Shown: piece after piece, positions 8,059 through 8,479 of the stretch
How positions within the stretch are numbered: position 1 is the first letter of the stretch
Layout of the letters: each line of letters begins with the position of its first letter
NCBI GenBank assembly: GCA_029564115.1
Contig: JAKQQP010000184.1
Span: 1 to 8,479, forward strand
DNA length: 8,479 nucleotides
From: Candidatus Rifleibacteriota bacterium
Lineage (GTDB): Bacteria > Riflebacteria > Ozemobacteria > Ozemobacterales > Ozemobacteraceae
Reading direction: 5' to 3'
Program-made: the position numbers and the translations under genes
The notes under the pieces: generated by a model
What the model was told of the DNA's origin: nothing
Databases searched by the model: none
Seen by the model: only the letters and a program-made list of their open reading frames with translations

Positions 8059-8479
8059 ATGAAAAAAAAGGCCGCAACCAGAGTCATTCTTTGCTCAAAT
8101 TGCCAGCTCGAAACTTGCCACCAAATTCTTCGAAGTATCAAAATAGCAAATAATTCGGAGCATGAGGCAATTCAAACCTGGGATATTTACTTGATTGGCC
8201 ATTGTATGGGCTGCAAAACAGTCTCTTTCATTCACGAATGGTTTTGTTCTGAAGTAAAAGAATATGACCCAATCACAAATACAGACACACTAACTGTGCA
8301 GCGCTCGCTTTACCCAAGCAGGATTGGAAGAGCGAAGCTACGAGGTTCCGATAGATTGCCTGAGCAGGTTAGGTCTGTTTACTCTGAAGCTTTCCAAGCT
8401 ATTTCTGAGAAAATGCCTATTCTGGCAGGTATAGGTGTTAGAGCAATTATTGAAACCGTAAGCAATGCCAAAAAAGCTT
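8059..8479 (+). CDS. DUF4145-like protein with N-terminal zinc ribbon, BREX cargo gene (3' end outside window)
   Basis: An open frame starts at an ATG 28 bases after pglX and runs without a stop for 140 codons to the window edge. The N-terminus holds two cysteine pairs, CSNC (residues 12-15) and CMGC (49-52), spaced as in a four-cysteine zinc ribbon. It is followed by KTVSF (53-57), a YP pair (85-86), LPEQVRSVYSEAFQAI (100-115) and ILAGIGVRAIIETV (121-134). This order (zinc ribbon, LP..V...Y.EA, then a G.RA.IE helix) is the layout I know from DUF4145, whose members often lie in defence islands or are fused to restriction subunits. No catalytic motif is visible and the biochemical role is unknown. 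In a standard type 1 operon pglZ would follow pglX, so this gene is an insertion in the core order and probably an accessory gene co-transcribed with BREX. Its composition (about 33-40% GC in sampled lines) is lower than that of brxC, hinting at separate acquisition. PglZ is ruled out for the visible part, since no alkaline-phosphatase-like N-terminus is seen. Confidence 0.78.
   Translation, partial: MKKKAATRVILCSNCQLETCHQILRSIKIANNSEHEAIQTWDIYLIGHCMGCKTVSFIHEWFCSEVKEYDPITNTDTLTVQRSLYPSRIGRAKLRGSDRLPEQVRSVYSEAFQAISEKMPILAGIGVRAIIETVSNAKKA

Noticed and set aside
8059..8479. Start of pglZ
   Set aside because: The translated N-terminus has two CxxC pairs and a DUF4145-like core, which do not fit the PglZ alkaline-phosphatase-superfamily protein.

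Overview
This window is the 5' and middle part of a BREX (bacteriophage exclusion) defence operon, best read as type 1. All genes are on the + strand and packed head to tail. In order: the last 23 codons of a gene that is probably brxA (to position 74), brxB (56-646), brxC (673-4218), pglX (4233-8030), and the start of a gene encoding a zinc-ribbon plus DUF4145-like protein (8059 to the window edge). The remaining core genes expected for type 1, pglZ and brxL, are not in view and would lie downstream. No RNA gene, CRISPR array, insertion sequence, terminator or convincing promoter is visible, and no gap between genes exceeds 30 bases. The operon promoter must lie upstream of the window.

The products fit the known BREX scheme. 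BrxC is a very large P-loop ATPase and BrxB a small conserved core protein; both are needed for defence. PglX is the adenine-N6 methyltransferase that marks host DNA at an asymmetric site and so sets self versus non-self. The mechanism by which BREX blocks phage DNA is not fully settled, and nothing here resolves it.

Two points depart from a plain core operon. First, pglX is a compositional mosaic. The N-terminal third with the catalytic motifs and the C-terminal ~240 codons have the same base composition as brxC (roughly 45-57% GC in hand-counted 60-base lines). The middle, about 5800-7320, which carries the target-recognition region, is mostly 30-40% GC. This suggests exchange of the specificity segment. 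Second, the gene after pglX is not pglZ but an AT-rich DUF4145-like cargo gene inserted at the pglX/pglZ junction, a candidate accessory defence gene.

The organism cannot be named from this sequence. Gene order, ATG starts with short purine-rich ribosome binding sites, and moderate GC point to a bacterium. BREX islands move horizontally, so the island's composition is a weak guide to the host.
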